From positions 1 to 38,841 of IMG/VR virus record IMGVR_UViG_3300049442_000098: a stretch of 38,841 bases of DNA; one strand, 5' to 3'. Positions within the stretch are counted from its first letter, which is position 1, and every line of letters begins with the position of its first letter. A program made the translations under genes and the position numbers. The notes below the pieces were generated by a model. That model ran no database searches, was not told the origin of the DNA, and saw only the letters and a list, made by a program, of their open reading frames with translations. Positions 1 to 8,141 of the stretch are shown here, one piece after another. This stretch comes from a virus.

Positions 1-22
1 CGCCCGAGACTCCCTGCCATGG

Positions 23-592
23 TCAGGATCCTACGGGGGCCGGAGGCTGCGCCCCGCCCATCAGGGCCATGAACGCGGCCGAAGCCGCCTTCTCGTCGTA
101 CATCTCCTCGGTGGTGACGCCCTCAACGCCGATCGGCGGCAGCCTCAGGTCGATGTCGAACTTGTTGCGCTCCTTCTCGTCCATGGTGCGCACACAGATG
201 ACGTAGATCGCGTTCAGGGCGGCGGCGAGGCTGACCGCGCCCAGGTCCACCCCGAGCCGGGTCAGCTCGCCGCCGATCACCTGCCAGCTTTCCGCCGACG
301 ACCGGATCAGTCGGTCGGCTTCCCACCACGGCCGCCCGGCCGCCGACGTCAGCAGCTCCCGGGACCGCTTGATGATGTCCTGCGGGTCGAGCTTCCCGTC
401 GAGCAGCAGGTCGGTGATGCGCTCCTCCGCGTCGCCGTCCATCAGGCCGGGGATCAGGGGCAGCGGCGTCTGGTCGTCGAGGATCGCCACGAACCAGCCG
501 ACGGCCGGGATCGGCGGCACGGTGAACGTTTCCCCGGCCAGGTCGACGTCGAGCGCCCAGATCTTCAGCGCGGCGAGCGCATCACCGGCCAT
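23..592 (-). CDS. Tail-assembly-chaperone-like protein, second of a pair
   Basis: 189 aa, ATG start directly after the stop of the gene at 593-865. The protein is acidic and helical, with a Trp-rich centre (GRPWWEADRLI near residues 87-97) followed by a GGELTRLGVDLG block, a pattern I associate with actinophage tail assembly chaperones, which fold around the tape measure protein. It is the last gene before the left edge, where the tape measure would be expected. Near its 3' end the zero-frame codons GCC CCC GTA could allow a -1 slip. The -1 frame stays open to the window edge and contains an ATG at position 20. Family assignment is from resemblance and position; it could be another minor tail protein. 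Confidence 0.6.
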   Translation of the reverse strand: MAGDALAALKIWALDVDLAGETFTVPPIPAVGWFVAILDDQTPLPLIPGLMDGDAEERITDLLLDGKLDPQDIIKRSRELLTSAAGRPWWEADRLIRSSAESWQVIGGELTRLGVDLGAVSLAAALNAIYVICVRTMDEKERNKFDIDLRLPPIGVEGVTTEEMYDEKAASAAFMALMGGAQPPAPVGS

Positions 593-865
593 CTACGCGG
601 TGATCGCCGGGTCGAGCCGGGCGCAGGCGTTGTCGGGCAGCATGTCGCCGTCGTCGTGTGGCACGGAGACGCAGAGGGGGCCGTCCACCATGACCAGTTC
701 CCCGACCGGCCAGACGCCCGGCCCCGCATCCTGGCCGACCGGCACGGCGATCCGTTCCAGGTCGTAGTCGATCAGGACGGCCCCGCACCACGCGCAGCGC
801 TGCCGCAACAGGCTCCCGATGTAGACGAACGACCCGGCGATGTGCACCACCGCGCCGCCGCTCAC
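593..865 (-). CDS. Small protein with a CAWC zinc-ribbon-like start
   Basis: 90 aa. The GTG start overlaps the upstream TGA by four bases (GTGA), and the stop abuts the ATG of the next gene, so it is translationally coupled within the tail operon. I see a CAWC pair at residues 24-27 but only one later Cys (residue 65), so zinc binding is uncertain. I do not recognise the family. Its position between the two chaperone-like genes suggests a tail-related or simply accessory role. Confidence 0.6.
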   Translation of the reverse strand: MSGGAVVHIAGSFVYIGSLLRQRCAWCGAVLIDYDLERIAVPVGQDAGPGVWPVGELVMVDGPLCVSVPHDDGDMLPDNACARLDPAITA

Positions 866-1230
866 CTCGCGGCCCGCCGCCGGACTGCCGCTGCCTTGAC
901 CGGGCCGGTCGCCGGGGCGCCGTTGAGCTTCTCGCCCGCAACCCGGATGGAATCGAAGATCTCCTCCACTGGGACGGTGCCGTCGACCATCGCCTCTTCC
1001 AGCCAGTCCCGGTCGTCCGCCTTGACGATCATGGAGTCGACGATGTTGCCGATCGTGCCGAGGTTGCGGACCAGCTTGTCCCTGGCCGCGTCCGACACCG
1101 TGTCGTTTTCGATCTTGGAGTTGGGCAGGCTCCGGGTGATCCGGGCCAGCACCACCAGCGCGCCGTCGGTCGGCTTGCGCATCTCGACCTCGCGGTCCCC
1201 GAGCGGGACCAGCACCGTCAGCTCGGCCAT
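862..1230 (-). CDS. Tail-assembly-chaperone-like protein, first of a pair
   Basis: 122 aa from an ATG that overlaps the upstream TGA (ATGA); the longer open frame upstream lies inside the papain-like gene and is ignored. The sequence begins with a short beta-like stretch (TVLVPLGDREVEM) and continues helical with DRDWLEEAMVDG (about residues 73-84), resembling tail assembly chaperones of actinophages, and ends in a basic tail. It carries one copy of the dispersed 13-base motif, read as K-I-E-N. The role is inferred from resemblance and from its place after the head-tail genes. Confidence 0.6.
   Translation of the reverse strand: MAELTVLVPLGDREVEMRKPTDGALVVLARITRSLPNSKIENDTVSDAARDKLVRNLGTIGNIVDSMIVKADDRDWLEEAMVDGTVPVEEIFDSIRVAGEKLNGAPATGPVKAAAVRRRAAR
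1105..1114 (-). repeat. Dispersed motif site 1
   Basis: GATCGAAAAC core with CAA upstream and GAC downstream, inside the 122-aa gene, read K-I-E-N. Confidence 0.8.
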
Positions 1231-2138
1231 CAGACGAGTCCCTTCAAGGCGGCCCAGGTCTCCAGGGAGTGGGCGGCGTGCACGATCAGCGGCGCCGTGT
1301 GGCGGTCGTGGCGGAATGGTGTCGTCTCCACCCACAGGGCCAGGTCGTTGTCGTCGAACGTCTGTTCCGGATCCCGGGTGGGGAGTGGGGCGGGCTGCGA
1401 CTTCGCCGTCCAGAAATAGACGTCGCCCTGCTGCTGCCTCAGCGCCCACCAGTCGTTCGCGGGCAGATACCAGCGGCCCTGCGCACCCCAGCTGGTTCCC
1501 CAGCTGTTCGGCCCGCCGACCAGCAGGCGGCCGGTCCCGTTGCCGGGGGAATCGACGGCGACGACCTCGTCCACGCACAGCTCGTGGCCGCCTGCGAGGC
1601 CGGAGCTGGTGTCGACGGTGAGCAGGCCCGACGCGGGCGCGTCGAACATGCTGTTGTACCAGGGCAGCCCGGTGATCCCGGGCCGATCCTGGAGGGCTTC
1701 CAGGGAGGACGCGAGGTCACCGGCCATCTGGTAGCCGGTGATGATGCCCGCCTGCACGGCAACCTTCGATGACGTGAGGCCGTCGGAGCCGGTGTCGTCG
1801 CCGTACCCGGTCGGGTAGTAGTAGGTGCCCGCGTAGTCGTCGCCTGCGGTGTTCTGCGAGTACCAGGTCAGTGCGCCGGATTCGGTCGGCTCGTACTGCC
1901 AGGCGGGGGCGTCCGGGGCGTAGAACGGGGCACGGTAGGCGCAGGCCACGGACGCGTTGCCCGTGCAGGAGCCGACGTCGCCCTGGTCCATGATCCCGAT
2001 GTAGGCGGCGTGCCGCACCGACCGGATCGGGGTGTCCTGCGGCTGGAGGGCGTACGCCCAGCTGCGACTGTCGTGGTTGACGTTGCGCCCGAGCAGCGGG
2101 TGGTGCGGCTGCCGCTCGCGGACGATGGTGACCTTCAT
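1230..2138 (-). CDS. Papain-like (C1 family) cysteine protease in the tail operon
   Basis: 302 aa. ATG at 2138 was chosen because an AGGAGG-type ribosome site lies 6-10 bases upstream; an upstream in-frame codon at 2162 lacks one. Active-site-like elements are in papain order: MDQGDVGSCTGNA near residues 40-52 (oxyanion Gln and nucleophilic Cys), GGHEL near residues 180-184 (His) and GPNSWGTSWG near 208-217 (Asn). There is no signal peptide or membrane segment. C1 peptidases cleave peptide bonds. In a phage virion operon this could process a structural protein, degrade a host surface protein or act in lysis; the sequence does not decide. It has the complete triad, so activity is plausible. 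Confidence 0.8.
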   Translation of the reverse strand: MKVTIVRERQPHHPLLGRNVNHDSRSWAYALQPQDTPIRSVRHAAYIGIMDQGDVGSCTGNASVACAYRAPFYAPDAPAWQYEPTESGALTWYSQNTAGDDYAGTYYYPTGYGDDTGSDGLTSSKVAVQAGIITGYQMAGDLASSLEALQDRPGITGLPWYNSMFDAPASGLLTVDTSSGLAGGHELCVDEVVAVDSPGNGTGRLLVGGPNSWGTSWGAQGRWYLPANDWWALRQQQGDVYFWTAKSQPAPLPTRDPEQTFDDNDLALWVETTPFRHDRHTAPLIVHAAHSLETWAALKGLV

Positions 2139-2167
2139 TGCTCTCCTCCTCCTGCCCGCCACCTCCG

Positions 2168-2599
2168 TCAGTTGGCGGCGGACGTGCTCATTCTGTACCC
2201 CTCGTTGGCGGCGACCTCAGTAAGGGCGTCCCGCAGCCACGGGCGGCCCCGCCGGGCTGGCTGCGTCACCGACTTGCGGACGAACTGGCGGCCGTGCCAG
2301 CGGAACGCGAGGGCCTTCTTCGTCCTCGGGTAGATGGTCAGCGCCCCGCGCCCCTCGTGCAGGGGGAGGGCGTACTCGACCAGGGTGTAGACCTCGCCGG
2401 TGATGGCGCTCGCGCCGGACGTCAGCTTGAACTGGTGGGATGCGCGCAGGTTGCCCTGGTCGACGGGGCACGTCACCCGGGCGCGGTTGAGCACCTTCAG
2501 CGTGACCCGGGTGACGTCCCGGCCCGCGAGGTCTTGCAGGATGCCCTTGATCTCTGCCTGGTACAGGTCAACCTTGACCGTCTTCACTCCGCTGGCCAT
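2168..2599 (-). CDS. HK97 gp10-like head-tail completion protein
   Basis: 143 aa, ATG start with AGGAGG seven bases upstream. CPVDQGNLRASH (about residues 44-55) followed by a beta-rich stretch with TLVEYALPLHEG is the signature of the HK97 gp10 family, neck or tail-completion proteins at the head-tail joint. The C-terminus contains RPWLRDAL, also usual for the family. It overlaps the upstream 68-aa gene by 32 bases, a sign of tight coupling. The location, after the connectors and before the chaperone-like genes, agrees with this role. Confidence 0.8.
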   Translation of the reverse strand: MASGVKTVKVDLYQAEIKGILQDLAGRDVTRVTLKVLNRARVTCPVDQGNLRASHQFKLTSGASAITGEVYTLVEYALPLHEGRGALTIYPRTKKALAFRWHGRQFVRKSVTQPARRGRPWLRDALTEVAANEGYRMSTSAAN

Positions 2600-2774
2600 C
2601 GGGCGCCTCCTCGCTCAGGTCCCGCAGGTAGCCGGTGGCGACGTGCCGGTCTTCCCAGCTCGTGTCGGCGTCGGAGGCCGTGAAGGTCTCGCCCTTGTTG
2701 AGGGAGTCGAAGCTGATCAGCACCTCGTACCGGTGCGGCCGGATCGTCTTCGCGTCGTTTTCGATCTTGGCCAT
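2568..2774 (-). CDS. Small conserved-position protein in the head-tail region
   Basis: 68 aa with a GGAG ribosome site five bases before ATG. The dispersed motif sits at the very start of the gene (Met-Ala then K-I-E-N). The rest has a short beta segment (YEVLISFDSLNKGETF) and an acidic, polar C-terminus. I do not recognise it. In phages with this gene order a protein of this size could be a small head-tail connector or simply an unassigned tail protein. Confidence 0.6.
   Translation of the reverse strand: MAKIENDAKTIRPHRYEVLISFDSLNKGETFTASDADTSWEDRHVATGYLRDLSEEAPDGQRSEDGQG
2757..2766 (-). repeat. Dispersed motif site 2
   Basis: CAAGATCGAAAACGAC at codons 3-6 of the 68-aa gene. Confidence 0.8.
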
Positions 2775-2784
2775 CGGGGCTCCA

Positions 2785-3315
2785 TCAGCAGTCTGAGCAG
2801 GGACTCATCACGGACACGGTCACGGTCAGCTTACCGCCGGTGCAGCCGCCCTCCACTGGAAGCGGGGACCACTCCCCGACCGCCCGGCGCTGCGTCGGGC
2901 CGAAGCAGCACGCCGCCGTCTGACGCATCAGGTTCTGGTCCCGCATCTGCGTGGCGAACGCCACCGCCCAATCCGCCGTGCTCGGCGGGTCCAGGTCGTC
3001 GGGTGCGCCGGAGGAGTCCGACCAGGGCATGCAGAACGCCATGCCCATCTCCAGGTCCACGGCGTAGGCGAGGGGTCCGCACGGCACCCACGTGTTGTCG
3101 GTGGCCGGGAAGCTGTCCCACGACGGCCGGACGCCCGCGACCCGAACCCAGGCCAGGCCGGAGCAGCACTCGTCGACACCCGGCCCGATCAGCGGGCCGG
3201 TCTCCTGACCGACGCGCATCTGGATGTACGCCGGTGGGGTCGGCAGCGCGTTCAGCTTCGCCGTGAAGCAGGCCAGCAACTGCGCGGCGACCGGCGAGGC
3301 GATCAGGTCCGACAT
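2785..3315 (-). CDS. Head-tail connector or minor structural protein, Cys-rich
   Basis: 176 aa from ATG at 3315, with GAGG nine bases upstream. Alpha-helical N-terminus (VAAQLLACFTAKLNALPTPP), then beta-rich; two double-Cys sites (ECCSG near 46-50 and ACCFG near 135-139) and a CSDC C-terminus. The length and place, between a putative adaptor and the gp10-like protein, suit a tail-terminator or head-tail connector. I have no firm family match. Confidence 0.6.
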   Translation of the reverse strand: MSDLIASPVAAQLLACFTAKLNALPTPPAYIQMRVGQETGPLIGPGVDECCSGLAWVRVAGVRPSWDSFPATDNTWVPCGPLAYAVDLEMGMAFCMPWSDSSGAPDDLDPPSTADWAVAFATQMRDQNLMRQTAACCFGPTQRRAVGEWSPLPVEGGCTGGKLTVTVSVMSPCSDC

Positions 3316-3325
3316 CTCGTCTGCC

Positions 3326-4141
3326 TCACGGCCAGGTCGTGCGGCGGATGGGGGACACGTCGGGGGACAGCACCATCGGTGCCCGCATGAGCCGCCCCGG
3401 GTTGAGCTGCACCACCAGCTGGTCAACCTCGGACAGGCCGGTCAGCCCCCGGTCCAGGTACGAGTCCACCGACGGGAACTGCACGGAGACGCCCTGACGG
3501 GTCAGGGACTGCATCCGCTGCGGCAGACGGCACGGCCTACCCACGAGGCCGTTGGCGATCTCGCAGGCGAGCAGCCCGGCGGCGTCGAGGGCCTCCTGCG
3601 GGACGACCCGGCCGAAGTCGCCGAGGATCGTGAAGGTGTTCACGACGCCAGTGCCGGGGTTCTTGTCCATGTCCTGGCACTGCGGCCAGCAGGCGCCGTC
3701 GGTGCGGACGAGCAGGTCGCCGTTGTCGACGCGGTACGCGGACGGGTCGACGGTCGCGTTGTCGACCTTGACGGTGGTGATGGCGACGGTCGGCGGCAGC
3801 TCCACCTCGCAGCTGGCGCCGCAGCAGCGGATGCCCCGGCAGCCGGAGTTATGCCAGACGCCCTGATAGATGTAGGCGGCCGGGTAGCTGCCGGAGTCGT
3901 CGACTCCCCACGGGTTGAGGATGTTCACCGGGTACGTCTGGTAGAGCGGCATCAGCTGCCCGGCGTTGCAGGGCCTGAGCGTGAGCGTGACGGTCCCGAA
4001 CTGGCGGCCGGTCAGCGAGTACACCGTGAACGCGGCGAGGCGCAGAGCGAGGGCCTTCTGCTCGGGGGTGAGCGTGTCCCACGTGGCCTGGCAGGCGGGG
4101 AAGTTCGTGACGGTCCAGCCGTCAGGCGTCGCGGTTACCAA
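3326..4141 (-). CDS. Head-to-tail adaptor-like protein
   Basis: 271 aa; the only start with a good ribosome site (AGGAGG) is a TTG codon. The start region (ATWDTLTPEQKALALRLAAFTVYSLTGRQFG) is helical and resembles phage head-tail adaptors that begin with a helix and a variable substrate-like beta domain. There are several Cys (RGIRCCGASC) and a C-terminal RLMRAPMVLSPDV segment common in actinophage adaptors. It follows the major tail protein gene here, after a 13-bp hairpin. The connector role is inferred from gene order and resemblance. Confidence 0.65.
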   Translation of the reverse strand: MVTATPDGWTVTNFPACQATWDTLTPEQKALALRLAAFTVYSLTGRQFGTVTLTLRPCNAGQLMPLYQTYPVNILNPWGVDDSGSYPAAYIYQGVWHNSGCRGIRCCGASCEVELPPTVAITTVKVDNATVDPSAYRVDNGDLLVRTDGACWPQCQDMDKNPGTGVVNTFTILGDFGRVVPQEALDAAGLLACEIANGLVGRPCRLPQRMQSLTRQGVSVQFPSVDSYLDRGLTGLSEVDQLVVQLNPGRLMRAPMVLSPDVSPIRRTTWP

Positions 4142-4159
4142 GGCTCCTCCTTGTGTGCA

Positions 4160-4191
4160 GCGGGGGTCGGAGCACCACCTCCGACCCCCGC
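4160..4191 (-). terminator. Stem-loop after the major tail protein gene
   Basis: Perfect 13-bp stem (4160-4172 with 4179-4191) around a six-base loop, about 30 bases after the tail protein stop. There is no clear U-run, so it may attenuate or protect mRNA rather than fully terminate. Confidence 0.6.
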
Positions 4192-4222
4192 ACTTCCCGT
4201 CGGCCCCCCTCGAAACCGCCGG

Positions 4223-4915
4223 TCAGGCTGCGCAGCCGCACGAAGCGGCCGGAGGTGCCAGGTACGTCCACTGGAGGTGCCGGTGCGTGTCGCTCGGGAG
4301 CGCAATCAGCAGCTTCTGAGAGGCGCCGGTGGACATGTTCGCGAGCACGTTCTTCGGGCCGGTGCCCCAGTTCGTGCCCTGCTTGGTGCGACCGGACACG
4401 GTGAACGACACCGCACCGTTTTCGATCTTGACGTCGCCGACGGTCCCCTCAACGACGTTCGGCAGCAGGAAGTAGCCGTACGGCACCAGCGAGAACGTAC
4501 CGAGCGTCGTGCACTGCGACTGGGCGATGTTCGACCACACCTCCAACCCGAACGACCCGGCCGCGTAGTTGGTCGTACGCGTCTGGAAGCCGACCGCCGC
4601 CGGGGCCGCCGCGTCGTTGAGCACCAGCGTGGAGCCCGTGATCAGGCCGAACAACTCCGGGTCGACGTTGCAGAAGGTGATCGTGACCTCGATCCACTTC
4701 AGCTGCTTGGGCGACTTCTCGTTGACGCACATCAACCCGGCGGCGTTCTGGACGACGATCTCCGTCCCAGACTCCACCTGGTCCTGCATCTCCACGGAGA
4801 CGAAGCCGGTCGAGACCGCCGACACGCAGGAGCCCACAGACGGGGTGCCGCACGAGTTGACCGTCTGGACCCGCATAGTCGTCCCCTGAATGGGGGCCTG
4901 ACACACGGCTACCAT
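4223..4915 (-). CDS. Major tail (tube) protein
   Basis: 230 aa, ATG with AAGGAG ten bases upstream. The features match actinophage tail tube proteins: an N-terminal region mentioning SGTEIVVQNAAG, then LKWIEVTITFCNVDPELFGLI (residues about 72-92), FGLEVWS, GYFLLPNVVEGTVGDVKIENGA, and a C-terminal FTVSGRTKQGTNWGTGP block. Tube subunits stack as hexamers to form the DNA channel. A strong hairpin follows the gene, usual after highly expressed virion genes. It contains a copy of the dispersed motif in the VKIENGA segment, where I-E-N is also a natural family sequence. Confidence 0.85.
   Translation of the reverse strand: MVAVCQAPIQGTTMRVQTVNSCGTPSVGSCVSAVSTGFVSVEMQDQVESGTEIVVQNAAGLMCVNEKSPKQLKWIEVTITFCNVDPELFGLITGSTLVLNDAAAPAAVGFQTRTTNYAAGSFGLEVWSNIAQSQCTTLGTFSLVPYGYFLLPNVVEGTVGDVKIENGAVSFTVSGRTKQGTNWGTGPKNVLANMSTGASQKLLIALPSDTHRHLQWTYLAPPAASCGCAA
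4418..4427 (-). repeat. Dispersed motif site 3
   Basis: CAAGATCGAAAACGG, in the major tail protein gene. Confidence 0.8.
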
Positions 4916-4918
4916 GTG

Positions 4919-5146
4919 CTACTCCTTCTTGGGCAGCGGCCAACGCTTGGCGCGGTCCGCGTTGAAAGCCTTCGCCACGTCCTCGGGGACGCGGAAGGAC
5001 AGCCCGGCATCGTGCTCGCCGCGCTGGGCTTCCACCACCCGGGCGCCGTAGCCCTTCTCGTCGGCGATCTCCAGAAGCCGGGTAGCGACATCACCCTCCG
5101 GCTCGTGGCGATCGACGATCACGATCGCGACCTTGTCAGCAGACAT
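4919..5146 (-). CDS. Small virion-operon protein
   Basis: 75 aa, with GGGAGG ahead of ATG. Sequence pattern: short beta strand (VAIVIVDRHEP), a helix (VATRLLEIADEKGYGARVVEA), and a basic C-terminus. Not recognised. It lies between two structural genes and is probably co-transcribed with them. Confidence 0.65.
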   Translation of the reverse strand: MSADKVAIVIVDRHEPEGDVATRLLEIADEKGYGARVVEAQRGEHDAGLSFRVPEDVAKAFNADRAKRWPLPKKE

Positions 5147-5161
5147 GATCAGCCTCCCGTC

Positions 5162-6079
5162 CTAGTAGATGTTGACAGTCGTGTTGGTCATGGCGTTCAG
5201 GCTCACGAGCACGAAGAACGCCACGCAGTCGACGGTGATGGCGTACGCCTGCTGTGCAGTCGCCTGCCACGCGTTGCCGACCCGATCGAATGCCCTCTCC
5301 GGCGGGTTGACGAACACGTCGTCGTCGCGCCAGACCGTCACCGCGCCGGTCGCCACGATGTACGCGGTACCGGCGGCGGGAACGGTGACATCCGAATTGG
5401 GCTTGTTGCCGGAGTAGCCGCGCCCGAACGACCACACGTTGCCCATCGGCGTGAACTGCACGCCGGTCTGCCCCCGGGGGCCTCGCTGAGGCAGCGGCAT
5501 CAGCTGCCGCTCAGCCAGGTACGGGGTCAGCAGCGGCCGGGCGTGGAAGACGCCCGGGTACGAGTACTGCGACAGGGCGTCTTCGAGCAGGCCGACGCCG
5601 TATTCGAGGGTGACCGATGCGCCCGGCGTCGGGGTGACGTCGAGGATCCCGGCGCCACCGTTCAGCTCAGGGCGGACCAGGGCAGCCTGCACGTCGGCGT
5701 TGCCGCCCCAGAATGCCTGCTCGGCGACGTACTGCGCGTTGTCGTTGAGCCGGATCCGGGCGCGCCGCTCGACCTCGGCGGCGTCGTACGGGAAGGCCCC
5801 CGCCTTCAGGCCCGCGACGACCTGGAACGGCAGGCCGATGGCCGTGCCGTCACACGCGTCAAGGGTGGACCCGGCGGTGATGGTCGGGGTGGAGCAGGAC
5901 GCAGCCGCGAGCAGGTGGGCCTGACCGCAGTGTTCTTCGAGGTACTGGACCCCGCCGACCTCGCCGTGAGCGGGCATCGGGAACGGGCCGTTGGCGGCCG
6001 TGAAGAGGCCGTAGCGGATGTTCCCGACGGGAGGCTGTTCGACGAAAGCCGGGCCGGTCATTGGCGTAAGGGTCGCCAC
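5162..6079 (-). CDS. Virion structural protein downstream of major capsid
   Basis: 305 aa; GTG start with GGGAGG eight bases upstream. The central segment (AAEVERRARIRLNDNAQYVAEQAFWGG near residues 98-124) is followed by GVGLLEDALSQYSYPGVFHARP; the C-terminal half is beta-rich. The block resembles capsid or virion proteins that lie next to the major capsid gene in some actinophages. It could be a second shell, decoration or vertex protein. I do not assign a fold. Confidence 0.6.
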   Translation of the reverse strand: MATLTPMTGPAFVEQPPVGNIRYGLFTAANGPFPMPAHGEVGGVQYLEEHCGQAHLLAAASCSTPTITAGSTLDACDGTAIGLPFQVVAGLKAGAFPYDAAEVERRARIRLNDNAQYVAEQAFWGGNADVQAALVRPELNGGAGILDVTPTPGASVTLEYGVGLLEDALSQYSYPGVFHARPLLTPYLAERQLMPLPQRGPRGQTGVQFTPMGNVWSFGRGYSGNKPNSDVTVPAAGTAYIVATGAVTVWRDDDVFVNPPERAFDRVGNAWQATAQQAYAITVDCVAFFVLVSLNAMTNTTVNIY

Positions 6080-6107
6080 GTTCGCGCCCTCCCTTCCATC
6101 GTGAGGT

Positions 6108-6141
6108 CCCCCCGGCCGCCGGGGCGTCGGCGGCCGGGGGG
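6108..6141 (-). terminator. 13-bp GC stem-loop after the major capsid gene
   Basis: Perfect 13-bp stem (6108-6120 with 6129-6141) in the gap between the major capsid stop and the next start. There is no U-tract; it probably limits read-through or stabilises the capsid mRNA 3' end. Confidence 0.65.
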
Positions 6142-6148
6142 ATCAGGA

Positions 6149-8035
6149 TCACGGGTTGGTCGGGAAGACGCCCTGCGTAGCGATGACCGCCTGCGCGTTC
6201 GGCGCGTAGTTCGCCGCGCCGTCCGGGATCAGGCCGCCGCCGAGAGCACCGATGGTGTAGACGCGGCTGTCGAAACAGGTCTTGGCCGCGAGGATGCCCT
6301 GCTCGGTGAAAAGCTGGGTGGTCTTGTTCTGCGCCAGCGTGGTGCTGTCGTAGACGGTGTCCAGGGTGATGATGTCGGCGTTGCCCCGCACCCAGGTACC
6401 GGCCGCGTAGACCAGCATCTGAAGCGAGTGGGGCCAGTCCTGGACGAAGTCGGTCGACGTCGGGCTGGAACCCATCTGCTGCCACACCGACGGCGCGCCG
6501 GACGGGTAGGCCGCCCAGTAGAAGGCATCCTGCCAGTCGTAGACGTACTGTGCGCGGGCGCCGCGAGCGGCGAGCCACGCGTTGATGTTCGCCATGGTGA
6601 TGGCGAACACGTCGGTGCCGTTGTCGCCGTCGTAGAACGCGCGGCGGGTGACGTCGGCCCGGATCCACGACTGGACCCAGTACGGCAGCACGACCTCCAG
6701 GGTCGACGACTGCTGCATGCGCTGGCGGTACTTGTAGTCGGTGATCGCCAGGTCGAGCGCGGACAGCAGGGTCGAGACCACCGAGTGGTCGGTGTACCAG
6801 GTCGTACCGGCGCCAGGGGTGTGCGCGGTGACGTTGCTCGGGAGGGTGAGCGCGGTCGAGCCGGTGACCAGGGCGTTGATCATGAACTGGTTGATCTTGT
6901 GGTTGTGCGCGACCATCGCACCCCGCACGAACCGGGCGATCAGCTCCGGGTAACCCCGCAGCTGAAGCAGGTCCGCCTGGATCGCCAGGCCGTCAGCGTC
7001 GAGCCGCACGTCGGTGAACGACGGGCACGGAACCGGCATCGTCGGCTTGGTGACACCCGAGATGACCTGCGCCTCGGTGTAGTGGAAGTAGCCCGCACCG
7101 GAGTAGATCGACGAGAAGTCCGGTCCGGTCGTGAACTTGATGCCGCCCCGGGTGACGTTGATCTCCGGGATGTCGAGCATGCCGTCGTTCGACTCCAGCT
7201 CGCACAGGTCGTACAGCACCTCGGAAGGCGCACACCACCCGGCACCGGCAGCCGTCAGCGACAGGGGCGAACCGGCCGCTTCGAGCGCCTTGCGCTTGAT
7301 GTTGATCGACGCGAGCAGCGAACCGCCCGGCAGCCGCTTCTCGCTGGCCGCGTAGTCGATGATGCCGGTCGCGTCCTCGTTGAGGCCGCCGGACGCGGTC
7401 AGCTCCTTGGGGTACTCCATCTTGAACTGCGCGACGGAGTCCCGGCGGGAAGCGCCTGCGCCACCGGCCGCGCCGTACTGGAGGAACCGCTTCTCGACCA
7501 GGCGGCCGACGTCGTCCCACGACAGGTTCGTGCCGACCTGCACGTCGGAGTTGCCAGCACCGGCCAGGATCACGGCCGGGGTGCCGTTCGAGGTCTCGGG
7601 CACCACGGGCGCCGGAGTGCCGGACGCGGCAGTCTGCGAGGCGACAGCGGCCACACCAGGGGTGACGGGCGCCGGAGTCGCGGCCGGGGTTGCCGGTGCG
7701 GCAGCGGCCGGTACGGCGGCCGGGGGCGTCTCGCCGCCCTCAGCGCCAGCAGCAGCCTCCTCGGTGTCGGCGTCGCCGAGGGTCTCGGTCAGGGCCGCGA
7801 ACGCGCCAGCGGCGCCGGAGCGGCGAGACCGCTCCTCATCCACGCCCTTGACCACGGTGGTCAGCTCGCGCATCGTCGCGATGTCGTCGGGGGAGACGTC
7901 AGAGACGTCCATCTCTGCGTACTGCGCTGCGGCGTCACGCGCCTGCGCTCGGAGCGAAGTCAGGTCATCGGTCGACATCGTCGAGAAGGCATACGAGCCG
8001 TCATCGAGAGTCGGGACCTGGAAAGGCAGCTTCAC
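6149..8035 (-). CDS. Major capsid protein with N-terminal scaffold-like region
   Basis: 628 aa from the GTG at 8035. That start is chosen because it has a purine-rich upstream region and avoids the divergent gene; a later ATG at 7979 lacks a ribosome site. The first 130 or so residues are acidic, helical and contain DDLTSLRAQARDAAAQYAEMD, followed by a Pro/Ala-rich linker, resembling a fused scaffold domain. The rest is HK97-like: EINVTRGGIKFTT, RGAMVAHNHKINQFMINALV, LEVVLPYWVQSWIRADVTRRA, and the usual C-terminal FDSRVYTIGALGGG. It forms the icosahedral shell. The protease at 11714-13252 probably removes the scaffold. Confidence 0.85.
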   Translation of the reverse strand: MKLPFQVPTLDDGSYAFSTMSTDDLTSLRAQARDAAAQYAEMDVSDVSPDDIATMRELTTVVKGVDEERSRRSGAAGAFAALTETLGDADTEEAAAGAEGGETPPAAVPAAAAPATPAATPAPVTPGVAAVASQTAASGTPAPVVPETSNGTPAVILAGAGNSDVQVGTNLSWDDVGRLVEKRFLQYGAAGGAGASRRDSVAQFKMEYPKELTASGGLNEDATGIIDYAASEKRLPGGSLLASINIKRKALEAAGSPLSLTAAGAGWCAPSEVLYDLCELESNDGMLDIPEINVTRGGIKFTTGPDFSSIYSGAGYFHYTEAQVISGVTKPTMPVPCPSFTDVRLDADGLAIQADLLQLRGYPELIARFVRGAMVAHNHKINQFMINALVTGSTALTLPSNVTAHTPGAGTTWYTDHSVVSTLLSALDLAITDYKYRQRMQQSSTLEVVLPYWVQSWIRADVTRRAFYDGDNGTDVFAITMANINAWLAARGARAQYVYDWQDAFYWAAYPSGAPSVWQQMGSSPTSTDFVQDWPHSLQMLVYAAGTWVRGNADIITLDTVYDSTTLAQNKTTQLFTEQGILAAKTCFDSRVYTIGALGGGLIPDGAANYAPNAQAVIATQGVFPTNP

Positions 8036-8141
8036 CTTCGGGTCTCTCTTCTTCGAGCGCTCGGCCGGACCGTGGCAGCACCGATACACCTGGACCGGAT
8101 CATAACCGGTACCGTGGCGTTCACGGAGGAGGAGGCCGTAT

